From an uncultured Lachnospiraceae bacterium (GTDB lineage: Bacteria; Bacillota; Clostridia; Lachnospirales; Lachnospiraceae), in the NCBI GenBank assembly GCA_947174985.1, contig CAMWLB010000211.1, forward strand, positions 1-5,580: a stretch of DNA of 5,580 nt. The letters run 5' to 3'. This document shows, piece after piece, positions 1 to 5,580 of this stretch. The notes beneath the pieces were generated by a model that worked only from the letters and a program-made list of their open reading frames with translations, was not told the DNA's origin and searched no databases. A program made the position numbers and the translations under genes. The first letter of the stretch is position 1, and each line of letters begins with the position of its first letter.

Positions 1-874
1 AGTCAAGCCCATCCCGCGGATGCGGCTTAATCACCACATGCAAATCCCCGCAGTAATCCCGCAGAACTTCGTCGCTGACGGCCTTCCTGACCTCAGGCTT
101 ATCTCCCGGAAAACCTTCCGTTAAGAAGAGTACGCAGTCTCCGCAGCCGGAAAGCTGCCTTGTCAGTTCATCCGCATCCGGCAGAAAAACGGCAAGCATC
201 GTTTTTTTCTGTTCGGCAGTCAACGCCTGCTCCATGGGCTTTCTCGGTACTTTTTTATATTTTGCAAAGGTATAGTCAAAATAAGAAGTGTCATTGACCT
301 CCATGTCCAGACAGTATTTCCCATACCCGTTCTGTATAAAAATAAGATTCTTTGCCGCCAGCGCTGCCTTCAGCTTAAAATGCCCCCGATTGTCCACATG
401 TGCCGCATCAAAATTTTTCAGGCAGTCAAGGCCGTCCTCCACCGCGTGATAATAAATATGGCGGTAACTCAGATAATATCCGATGGGGTCGGAATCGCAA
501 AACACATAGATATCCTCATATTCGGTAAAATCGATATCAATAAATTTTTCCTGTAACTTTCCGAGCCTTTTGGTAAAAATAATCCTGTTTACCATATGCT
601 TTACAATATTATGCTGATTTTCCTTGTATTTCATGATTTCCGGAAAATCCTCGGCACGCCGCTCATCCAACGCAAGCACCCTGTCAAAGATACCTGATGC
701 CTTAAGCCGTTCGTCTAAGTCCCCAAAGTCCATAAACACTTTGCTGAGTGCAATATCCGCCTTTTTTTCCTGTCCGTCTTTCAGGTTCATTTCTTTCAAA
801 ATGGAAACATAGACATGGTACAGGGTATGACATACGTAAATCCGAGAACGGTTTCTCTTTTTTCTGCTATTCAT
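1..874 (-). CDS. GT-B glycosyltransferase, sialyltransferase-like (GT52-type), C-terminus off the left edge
   Basis: An open frame runs from the ATG at 874 leftward through base 1 without a stop, giving 291 visible residues; the C-terminus is missing. The N-terminus has a basic stretch (residues 4-11), then IYVCHTLYHVYVSIL (12-26), which resembles the first beta-strand and glycine-poor loop that opens GT52 proteins. Two hallmarks of bacterial GT-B sialyltransferases are visible: an acidic-acidic-Gly motif (E146-D147-G148 in HAVEDGLD, catalytic base in the family) and an HP motif (H285-P286 in VVIKPHPRD, which binds the CMP phosphate in the family). A hydrophobic strand with LFLTEGF (249-255) precedes the second motif as in GT52. 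No signal peptide or membrane segment is seen, so it probably acts on the cytoplasmic face. GT52 also includes alpha-glucosyltransferases, so donor and acceptor are not settled. It starts 29 bases after the epimerase gene. The only SD-like match, AAGGG at 886-890, sits a long 11 bases from the ATG, so translation may be weak or coupled to the gene before it. Confidence 0.75.
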   Translation of the reverse strand, partial: MNSRKKRNRSRIYVCHTLYHVYVSILKEMNLKDGQEKKADIALSKVFMDFGDLDERLKASGIFDRVLALDERRAEDFPEIMKYKENQHNIVKHMVNRIIFTKRLGKLQEKFIDIDFTEYEDIYVFCDSDPIGYYLSYRHIYYHAVEDGLDCLKNFDAAHVDNRGHFKLKAALAAKNLIFIQNGYGKYCLDMEVNDTSYFDYTFAKYKKVPRKPMEQALTAEQKKTMLAVFLPDADELTRQLSGCGDCVLFLTEGFPGDKPEVRKAVSDEVLRDYCGDLHVVIKPHPRDGLD

Positions 875-903
875 GGTTGCTGCTGCCCTTTTTGAAATAA
901 AAT

Positions 904-1917
904 TTATCTTGTAAAAAATCTCTGGGAAACCGTATAAGTCTGACCGGGTACAATTTCCTCATACCCGCTTTCTTCCTTCGGCATATTGAGGTTGGGTGCG
1001 TTTACCTGTGCCGTCATAGGCTCGGGACAGAAATAATTCTTGAATCCCTCATTGTTCCAGACAATCCAGAATTTGTATTTGTCGTCCACCTCATAACAGA
1101 TTTTTTTGCCGCTCTCCGTATCCGTCACCACACATCCGTGGAAATCCTCACCATCCAGCGAAACGGTTCCACCCGTGAACATTTCGTTGTTGATATCGCG
1201 GAGAACAGGGCATCTCGTGCCGTTCACATACTCCATATCGTCATGGTCCAAATCATACTGCCTACCATCCGGAAGCCAGCGCTGCTCGTTAAAACTGATT
1301 CTCTTTACTGCCGGAAGCTGCAGGCGGACATCTTCCTGCCTGCCGCCGTCAACAAAGGGCGTATTAATGGTCGTATGGGTTGCTACGGAAATCGGCATCA
1401 TTTTTTCAGAATGATTTGTCAGGGAAATCGTATGGCGTAAGCCTTCTTCAGAAAGTTCAATGGTGATTTTCGCCGTAAACTTTATAGGAAAGCAGACAAA
1501 GAAAAAGTCGTTTTCATCATAGACATATTCCGTCGTGACATAAGCCTTTCCGTCTTTAGCAGCAAAGTCCTTGATTTTATACGCCCGCTTCTGTAAAAAG
1601 CCATGAAGATGATTGCCTCGCTCCTCTTCATTCACAGGAAGAGGATACTCGCCATCCGAAGTTTTCAGCAAGCCGCCGTCAAAACGATTTGGCAGATAAA
1701 GCGTAGGCAGACCCCATATTTCGGGGGCATTCATAATCTCCGCAATACTTACATCATCGCGGTAACGAAAAATTTCCATGCCCATTTCATTGTTCCGAAG
1801 CCGCAGAACATTACTGCCAATCTGAGGCGCAACCACTGCGTAATATCCTCCTGCGGCAAGCTCTACTGCTTCCATTCCCTTGTGCTGTGCTTTTCTCGCA
1901 TAAAATTCATTTACCAT
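904..1917 (-). CDS. aldose 1-epimerase (galactose mutarotase-like) family protein
   Basis: This 337-residue protein is the usual length for aldose 1-epimerases, which interconvert alpha and beta anomers of free aldoses in the cytoplasm. Family residues are in the right order: the sugar-binding PNRFDGG (76-82, Asn77-Arg78), NHLHG (102-106) containing the first conserved His, THTTINTPF (180-188) with the catalytic-acid-type His181, and CPEPMTA (297-303) with the candidate catalytic base Glu299. The beta-rich character fits the galactose mutarotase superfamily fold. The canonical THxYFNL motif is altered to THTTINT and NHLHGG is shortened to NHLHGF, so this is a divergent member; its real substrate could be another hexose, a disaccharide, or a phosphosugar as in YeaD-type relatives. 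The ATG at 1917 is well supported by an AAGGAG site 8 bases upstream. It lies 27 bases after the GH13 gene and is probably cotranscribed with it, which suggests it handles the anomers that enzyme releases. Confidence 0.9.
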   Translation of the reverse strand: MVNEFYARKAQHKGMEAVELAAGGYYAVVAPQIGSNVLRLRNNEMGMEIFRYRDDVSIAEIMNAPEIWGLPTLYLPNRFDGGLLKTSDGEYPLPVNEEERGNHLHGFLQKRAYKIKDFAAKDGKAYVTTEYVYDENDFFFVCFPIKFTAKITIELSEEGLRHTISLTNHSEKMMPISVATHTTINTPFVDGGRQEDVRLQLPAVKRISFNEQRWLPDGRQYDLDHDDMEYVNGTRCPVLRDINNEMFTGGTVSLDGEDFHGCVVTDTESGKKICYEVDDKYKFWIVWNNEGFKNYFCPEPMTAQVNAPNLNMPKEESGYEEIVPGQTYTVSQRFFTR

Positions 1918-1925
1918 TTTCTATT

Positions 1926-1931
1926 CTCCTT
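1926..1931 (-). promoter_or_regulatory. ribosome binding site of the epimerase gene
   Basis: AAGGAG on the minus strand lies 8 bases before the ATG at 1917. It is in the short gap after the GH13 stop codon and fixes the epimerase start. Confidence 0.85.
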
Positions 1932-1944
1932 GCATTTTGTATGC

Positions 1945-4044
1945 TTATTTGCTATGCCGAAGTACGGTCGCTGAAAATCTGGGAAGCTTAAGCGTAACCT
2001 TTCCTGCCAGCACGGGAATTTCTGATTTTTCCGTGCTGTAGCCGGATTCCGTCGTTTCAAACACCTTCATGATAACGGATTCTTTGGGAACTCCTGCCTC
2101 CCAGACCCTTACGCTTTTTTCCAGTTCGTAATCATTATTATTTATCAGTACAATGGTCTGGCTGTCCCTCTTAAACCGTCCGTACGCCAGATAATTGTAA
2201 TCCATGCCTAAAGATTTCAGCGATCCGGTTCGCAGCTCCGGACAGGATTTGTGAAGACTGATAATTTCTTTGTGAAATGCTATCAGCTCCTTGTCCTCGT
2301 GCCCCCACGGATAGGTACGCCTGTTGTCCGGATCCGTAAATCCACAAACGCCTGCCTCATCTCCATAATACACCGCCGGCGCCCCGGGCCATGTCATCTG
2401 TATCACTACTGCTTCCCGGAATACGGCAGGATTGTTGCCGTGATTTGCCGCTTCCGGCCCTAACGTGTTGGTCCTGCCCACCTTGTGACTTGTGCGGGTC
2501 ATAAAGCGGGAATGGTCGTGGTTGGAAAGCTGGTTCATCGCCACCTGCCAGCTTGGTGTGGAGAAGCTGGAGCTGTGATGCCACATAGCGCCCCAGAAGC
2601 TTTCCGCATTGCCTAAAAGGTCCTGTCTGAAATCGTCGCTGTGTTTTTCCATTCCTGTCAAGAACCAGGTGACGGGTTCCATAAACGCGTCATAATTCAT
2701 GACCGAATCCCATTCGTCACCCTGCAGCCATTCCCTTGTATCGCCATAATGCTCCGCCAGAATGATGGCATTGGGATTGGCCTCCTTGACCGCCTTTCTA
2801 AATTCCCGCCAGAAGAAGTGGTTGTATTCCGCCGAAAGACCAAGGTCGGCAGCCACGTCCAGCCTCCAGCCATCTACATTATAGGGCGGGGAAACCCATT
2901 TTTTAGCAATGTACATAATATAGTCAAAAAGCTCCTTCGACCCGTCATAATTCAGCTTTGGCAAGGTGTCATGACCCCACCAGCCGTCATAGGTCGGATT
3001 GTATGGCCATCTGTTCTGGTCACGAAACAAAAAATAATTGCGGTAGGGGCTGTTTTGAGAAATATATCCGCCTTTTTCATAGCCCTCAGCATTTTCATAG
3101 ATGCGTTCTCTGTCCATCCACTTATTGAAAGAACCGCAATGGTTAAATACACCGTCGAGAATTACCTTCATGCCTCTTTTGTGGGCTTCCTCCACCACCT
3201 TTGCAAAAAGTGCGTTAGCCGCCTCCAGATTTTCTTTTCCCGTCACACGCCTGATATACTTGGTGGCAAAGCGGTTTTCCTTCTGCCCGTCTGGAAGAAG
3301 CTCGCCCCCATCATCCACTATCTTCCCAATATGCGGATCTATATAATCATAGTCCTGTATGTCATACTTGTGGTTGGAAGGCGAAACAAACAGCGGATTA
3401 AAATAAATAACCTCAATCCCTAAATCTTTCAGGTAGTCCATTTTATCCAAAACACCCTGCAAATCTCCGCCGTAAAACTCCCTGACACCCATCTGCGCCG
3501 GGTACTTATTCCAGTCCTCTACCTTTGTGACATTCTCATAGATATAACAGTACTCGCCTGTTTCCACATCATTGGTTTTATCCCCGTTGAAAAAGCGGTC
3601 AATATAAATCTGGTACATAACGGCGCCCTTTGCCCAGTCAGGCGTCTTAAAGCCCGGTATGACCACAAAATCATAATATTCATTTACTTCCTGGGTCAAT
3701 CCTCTGGTGTTATAAAAGCCGACGATTTTACCGACGTTTATCTCAAAATGGTAAGATACCTTTACATTGTCCAACTGTATCTGAATTGCATAAAAATCAA
3801 ATACGTCATCGGACTCCTCTTTCAGCATCAACAGCCGTTCTCCTCTGCATATTAAAAATACTCTGTCGATATTGTTTTTTGCCGTTCGAAAGCGAATGGT
3901 GATTTCTTCATAAGGATTCGGCTCAAAGGGAATCACATACTCTTCCGTGGAATCACTGAAAAGAGCATGCTTATTTAAGACCGGACGCATGGATGCGATG
4001 TATAACTGATTCTGCTCTATTTTTCCTAAAAAATTTATATCCAT
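1945..4044 (-). CDS. GH13 alpha-glucan hydrolase, neopullulanase/cyclomaltodextrinase type, cytoplasmic
   Basis: This 699-residue alpha-amylase family enzyme should hydrolyse alpha-1,4 (and perhaps alpha-1,6) bonds in maltodextrins, cyclodextrins or pullulan fragments. Residues 1 to about 130 look like the beta-sandwich N-domain (CBM34/Ig-like) typical of neopullulanases. The TIM barrel begins near WAKGAVMYQIYIDRF (137-151). Conserved regions are complete: region I DGVFNH (297-302), region II GWRLDVAAD (392-400) with nucleophile Asp396, region III with acid/base Glu431 in ILAEHYGD, and region IV NHD (508-510) with transition-state stabiliser Asp510. Region V is LPKLN (361-365), close to the MPKLN of neopullulanases. 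YYGDEAG (559-565) and DPDNRR (571-576) also fit. A beta-domain follows from about 600. There is no signal peptide or membrane segment, so it should act inside the cell on imported oligosaccharides. At 699 residues it is about 100 longer than typical GH13_20 enzymes, with extra sequence around 155-190 and 240-270, so GH13_39 or another subfamily is possible. The start is supported by GGTGAGG 8 bases upstream. Confidence 0.93.
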   Translation of the reverse strand: MDINFLGKIEQNQLYIASMRPVLNKHALFSDSTEEYVIPFEPNPYEEITIRFRTAKNNIDRVFLICRGERLLMLKEESDDVFDFYAIQIQLDNVKVSYHFEINVGKIVGFYNTRGLTQEVNEYYDFVVIPGFKTPDWAKGAVMYQIYIDRFFNGDKTNDVETGEYCYIYENVTKVEDWNKYPAQMGVREFYGGDLQGVLDKMDYLKDLGIEVIYFNPLFVSPSNHKYDIQDYDYIDPHIGKIVDDGGELLPDGQKENRFATKYIRRVTGKENLEAANALFAKVVEEAHKRGMKVILDGVFNHCGSFNKWMDRERIYENAEGYEKGGYISQNSPYRNYFLFRDQNRWPYNPTYDGWWGHDTLPKLNYDGSKELFDYIMYIAKKWVSPPYNVDGWRLDVAADLGLSAEYNHFFWREFRKAVKEANPNAIILAEHYGDTREWLQGDEWDSVMNYDAFMEPVTWFLTGMEKHSDDFRQDLLGNAESFWGAMWHHSSSFSTPSWQVAMNQLSNHDHSRFMTRTSHKVGRTNTLGPEAANHGNNPAVFREAVVIQMTWPGAPAVYYGDEAGVCGFTDPDNRRTYPWGHEDKELIAFHKEIISLHKSCPELRTGSLKSLGMDYNYLAYGRFKRDSQTIVLINNNDYELEKSVRVWEAGVPKESVIMKVFETTESGYSTEKSEIPVLAGKVTLKLPRFSATVLRHSK

Positions 4045-4052
4045 AGATAAAA

Positions 4053-4059
4053 CCTCACC
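4053..4059 (-). promoter_or_regulatory. ribosome binding site of the GH13 gene
   Basis: GGTGAGG on the minus strand ends 8 bases before the ATG at 4044. It is a good, slightly imperfect Shine-Dalgarno match and supports that start. Confidence 0.75.
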
Positions 4060-4079
4060 AACGATTGATTTCCCCTACT

Positions 4080-4108
4080 ATTTTATAATATTCAATTCTC
4101 CCGCGCAA
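4080..4108 (-). promoter_or_regulatory. candidate promoter of the GH13-epimerase-glycosyltransferase operon
   Basis: On the minus strand TTGCGC (4108-4103) and TAAAAT (4085-4080) are separated by exactly 17 bases, matching a vegetative sigma-A-type promoter at four and five of six positions respectively. Transcription would start near 4073 and leave a short leader of about 28 bases with the Shine-Dalgarno site. It lies downstream of the intrinsic terminator, so the amylase operon would be expressed independently of ftsH. I found no convincing CcpA (cre) operator around it. Confidence 0.5.
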
Positions 4109-4156
4109 GGCTAATTCCATAAAACCGTGAAATTTTCCGGACACACTGCAGCGAAC

Positions 4157-4189
4157 AAAAAAAGACAGCCTCGGCGGCTGTCCTTTTTT
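4157..4189 (-). terminator. intrinsic terminator, strongest leftward, possibly bidirectional
   Basis: A perfect 7-bp stem, GACAGCC (4164-4170) with GGCTGTC (4176-4182), closes a 5-base loop. On the minus strand the hairpin is followed immediately by seven T residues (4163-4157), a textbook Rho-independent terminator. On the plus strand it is followed by C and six T (4184-4189), so it could also stop rightward transcription. It lies 176 bases after the ftsH stop, which is far for a simple gene end, and separates ftsH from the amylase promoter. Confidence 0.9.
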
Positions 4190-4251
4190 AGAGAAGGTAT
4201 TTCTTTCTTATGGGGTATAGCAAAAACTATATAATGTATTGGGGGGGTTAC
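4157..4251 (-). ncRNA. candidate C-rich small RNA (about 95 nt) upstream of the amylase operon
   Basis: The unit is inferred from a promoter candidate at 4259-4287 and the strong terminator ending at 4157 on the same strand, with no reading frame between them. The predicted RNA would begin near 4251, carry seven C in a row (4247-4241), a small hairpin UAUAG-loop-CUAUA (4231-4216), four C (4215-4212), then CCUUCUCU (4197-4190), complementary to a strong Shine-Dalgarno sequence, and finish in the terminator stem with a U7 tail. C-rich single-stranded segments that pair with ribosome binding sites are known in Firmicutes small RNAs such as RsaE, but I recognise no named family here. The alternative is that this is just the 3' UTR of ftsH, or an ftsH 3'-end-derived RNA. 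No antiterminator pairing that would suggest a riboswitch was found. Confidence 0.35.
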
Positions 4252-4258
4252 AAGTAGT

Positions 4259-4287
4259 ATAATAGCATAGCCTGCAAAATGCGTCTA
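4259..4287 (-). promoter_or_regulatory. extended -10 promoter candidate driving the intergenic RNA
   Basis: On the minus strand TAGACG (4287-4282) and TATTAT (4264-4259) are separated by exactly 17 bases. A TG dinucleotide sits one base before the -10, giving TGCTATTAT, the extended -10 form common in Gram-positive promoters. Transcription would start near 4251. The region is AT-rich, so a chance match is possible. Confidence 0.4.
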
Positions 4288-4338
4288 TTCTCAAAATTCA
4301 CAAATATTACAAATTAGCTACTGTGTTTTTGGTAATTT

Positions 4339-4359
4339 TGCACATATACAAGTTGTGCA
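4339..4359. repeat. small inverted repeat just after the ftsH stop
   Basis: TGCACA (4339-4344) and TGTGCA (4354-4359) are perfect inverted copies around a 9-base spacer. The leftward side is followed by AAAATT rather than a T run, so it is not an intrinsic terminator. It could be a weak 3'-end hairpin of the ftsH mRNA, a protein-binding site, or chance. Confidence 0.35.
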
Positions 4360-4365
4360 TTATGA

Positions 4366-5580
4366 CTAAAACAGTGCTTCAAACTCCGCTCTGGTAATTT
4401 TCTCTCTTTCCAGCAGCAATGCCGCCGCTTTATGGAGCACACTTTCGTGTTCCGTAATAATACTTTTTGCCCGGGCATAACAATCATCAATAATTGCTTT
4501 TACTTCTTTGTCGATTTCGCCGGCAACCGCCTCGCTGTGAGAACGGGTATGTGCCAAATCTCGCCCGATAAATACTTCATCATCGCTCTCATCATAGTTA
4601 ATCACACCGATATTCTGCGACATACCAAAACGTGTCACCATCTTGCGTGCTACCTTTGTCGCTTTCTGAATATCACTGGATGCACCTGTCGTAATATCGT
4701 CAAAGATAATCTCTTCGGCAATCCGTCCGCCTAAGGATACCATGATATCCTGCAGCATCTTGCCCTTTGTTAAAAACATCTCGTCTTTTTCCGGCAGAGG
4801 CATGGTATATCCCGCCGCGCCTATACCCGTGGGTATAATGGATACGGTATATACAGGTCCTACATCGGGCAGTACATGGAACAGAATAGCATGGCCTGCT
4901 TCATGGTAAGCCGTAATCTTTTTCTCTTTGTCAGAAATAATCCGGCTTTTCTTTTCTGTACCGATTCCTACTTTTATAAATGCCTTCTTAATGTCCTCCT
5001 GTGCAATGTATACACGGTTCTCTTTTGCCGCGTTAATTGCCGCCTCATTCAGAAGGTTTTCCAAATCCGCGCCTGTAAAGCCCGCCGTCGTCTGCGCTAT
5101 CTGTTTTAAATTTACATCATCGCTCAGCGGTTTATTTCTGGCATGTACACGGAGAATATCCTCTCTGCCGCCTACATCCGGCGCTCCTACTGCTACCTTT
5201 CTGTCAAAACGCCCAGGACGCAAAATTGCAGGATCCAGGATATCCACACGGTTGGTCGCCGCCATCACGATAATTCCTTCGTTGACGCCAAAGCCATCCA
5301 TTTCAACCAGAAGCTGATTTAAGGTCTGCTCTCTTTCATCATGTCCGCCGCCCATACCGGTACCGCGGCGTCTCGCCACAGCATCAATCTCGTCTATGAA
5401 AATAATACAGGGCGCGTGCCGCTTCGCCTCCGCAAACATGTCACTCACACGGGAAGCGCCCACACCGACGAACATCTCCACAAAATCAGAACCGGAAATA
5501 CTGAAAAACGGCACGTTCGCCTCGCCCGCGATGGCCTTGGCCAGAAGTGTCTTACCTGTACCGGGCGCGCCCTCTAAAAG
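4366..5580 (-). CDS. ftsH: ATP-dependent zinc metalloprotease FtsH, N-terminus off the right edge
   Basis: The frame is open from base 5580 to the TAG at 4366, giving 404 visible residues; about 200 residues with the two membrane segments lie beyond the right edge. FtsH is a membrane-anchored hexamer that unfolds and degrades misfolded membrane proteins and short-lived regulators on the cytoplasmic side. Visible parts in order: Walker A GAPGTGKT (4-11), pore loop FVG (37-39), Walker B IIFIDE (59-64), the second region of homology with sensor Asn110 and arginine fingers Arg124 and Arg127 in RPGRFDR, then the protease domain with zinc site HEAGH (226-230) and third ligand Asp303 in GASSDIQKAT. 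The coiled C-terminus ends in EFEALF. Walker A has Ala where most FtsH have Pro (GPPGTGKT), a mild change. The codon at 5514-5512 is GTG for an internal Val (NVPFFSIS), not a start. All catalytic residues are intact, so the enzyme should be active. Confidence 0.97.
   Translation of the reverse strand, partial: LLEGAPGTGKTLLAKAIAGEANVPFFSISGSDFVEMFVGVGASRVSDMFAEAKRHAPCIIFIDEIDAVARRRGTGMGGGHDEREQTLNQLLVEMDGFGVNEGIIVMAATNRVDILDPAILRPGRFDRKVAVGAPDVGGREDILRVHARNKPLSDDVNLKQIAQTTAGFTGADLENLLNEAAINAAKENRVYIAQEDIKKAFIKVGIGTEKKSRIISDKEKKITAYHEAGHAILFHVLPDVGPVYTVSIIPTGIGAAGYTMPLPEKDEMFLTKGKMLQDIMVSLGGRIAEEIIFDDITTGASSDIQKATKVARKMVTRFGMSQNIGVINYDESDDEVFIGRDLAHTRSHSEAVAGEIDKEVKAIIDDCYARAKSIITEHESVLHKAAALLLEREKITRAEFEALF

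Larger units (their letters stand above)
4045..4365. other. 321-base intergenic region between ftsH and the GH13 gene
   Basis: This is the only stretch over 300 bases without a protein gene. Reading leftward from the ftsH stop, it holds a small inverted repeat (4339-4359), an extended -10 promoter candidate (4259-4287), a G7/C7 homopolymer (4241-4247), a 5-bp AU hairpin (4216-4231), an intrinsic terminator (4157-4189) and the candidate amylase promoter (4080-4108). It is clearly more AT-rich than the flanking genes. The longest minus-strand ATG reading frame noticed just after ftsH is 17 codons with no Shine-Dalgarno site, so I call no small protein. Confidence 0.8.

Noticed and set aside
2641..3423. 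260-codon open frame on the plus strand
   Set aside because: It lies wholly antisense to the GH13 gene, whose catalytic motifs are intact across the same bases. The translation has no recognisable domain, and no promoter or Shine-Dalgarno site was seen.
4118..4135. CcpA cre-like site around a central CG before the amylase promoter
   Set aside because: The half-sites match the cre consensus at too few positions, so carbon catabolite control cannot be claimed from the sequence.
4157..4251. Riboswitch or T-box attenuator controlling the amylase operon
   Set aside because: There is no T-box motif, no known aptamer consensus and no segment that could form an antiterminator with the stem. A separate promoter also lies beyond the terminator.
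4235..4263. Rightward promoter with perfect TATAAT at 4258-4263 and TGTATT 17 bases upstream
   Set aside because: The -35 is poor, no plus-strand gene follows, and the TATAAT overlaps the better leftward extended -10 in a near-palindromic AT stretch. An antisense RNA to ftsH cannot be excluded but is not supported.
4310..4360. 17-codon minus-strand frame starting at ATG 4360 after the ftsH stop
   Set aside because: It is too short, has no Shine-Dalgarno site and has no recognisable sequence.
5512..5514. GTG as the start of the FtsH frame
   Set aside because: The frame stays open upstream to the window edge and encodes the Walker A motif, so this GTG is an internal valine.

Overview
The window looks like chromosomal DNA from a low-to-moderate GC Gram-positive anaerobe of the Clostridia, most likely a gut-type Lachnospiraceae. 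This is inferred from the FtsH sequence style, the purine-rich Shine-Dalgarno sites, the AT-rich intergenic promoters and the cytoplasmic neopullulanase-type amylase. No marker gene fixes the genus.

All four protein genes read leftward on the minus strand. From right to left they are: (1) the C-terminal two thirds of ftsH, the membrane AAA+ zinc protease, whose start lies beyond the right edge; (2) a 321-base intergenic region; (3) a 699-residue GH13 alpha-glucan hydrolase of the neopullulanase/cyclomaltodextrinase type; (4) a 337-residue aldose 1-epimerase-like protein, 27 bases downstream; (5) 29 bases further on, a GT-B glycosyltransferase of the bacterial sialyltransferase-like type (GT52-like), whose end lies beyond the left edge.

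The three leftward genes after the intergenic region are packed like one operon, with a candidate sigma-A-type promoter just before the amylase gene. The amylase has no signal peptide, so it should act in the cytoplasm on imported maltodextrins. GH13 enzymes release alpha-anomers, and the mutarotase-like protein would equilibrate alpha and beta sugars for the next enzyme. The glycosyltransferase has no obvious place in this pathway and points instead to surface glycan synthesis.

The least ordinary part is the ftsH-amylase intergenic region. It holds a strong intrinsic terminator 176 bases after the ftsH stop. About 95 bases upstream of the terminator end is a good extended -10 promoter on the same strand. 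Together they would give a short RNA with a C7 run, a C4 run and a CCUUCUCU segment. This is a candidate C-rich small RNA, though it could instead be the long 3' UTR of ftsH. No mobile element, CRISPR array, tRNA or rRNA is seen, and no new multi-gene system is evident.
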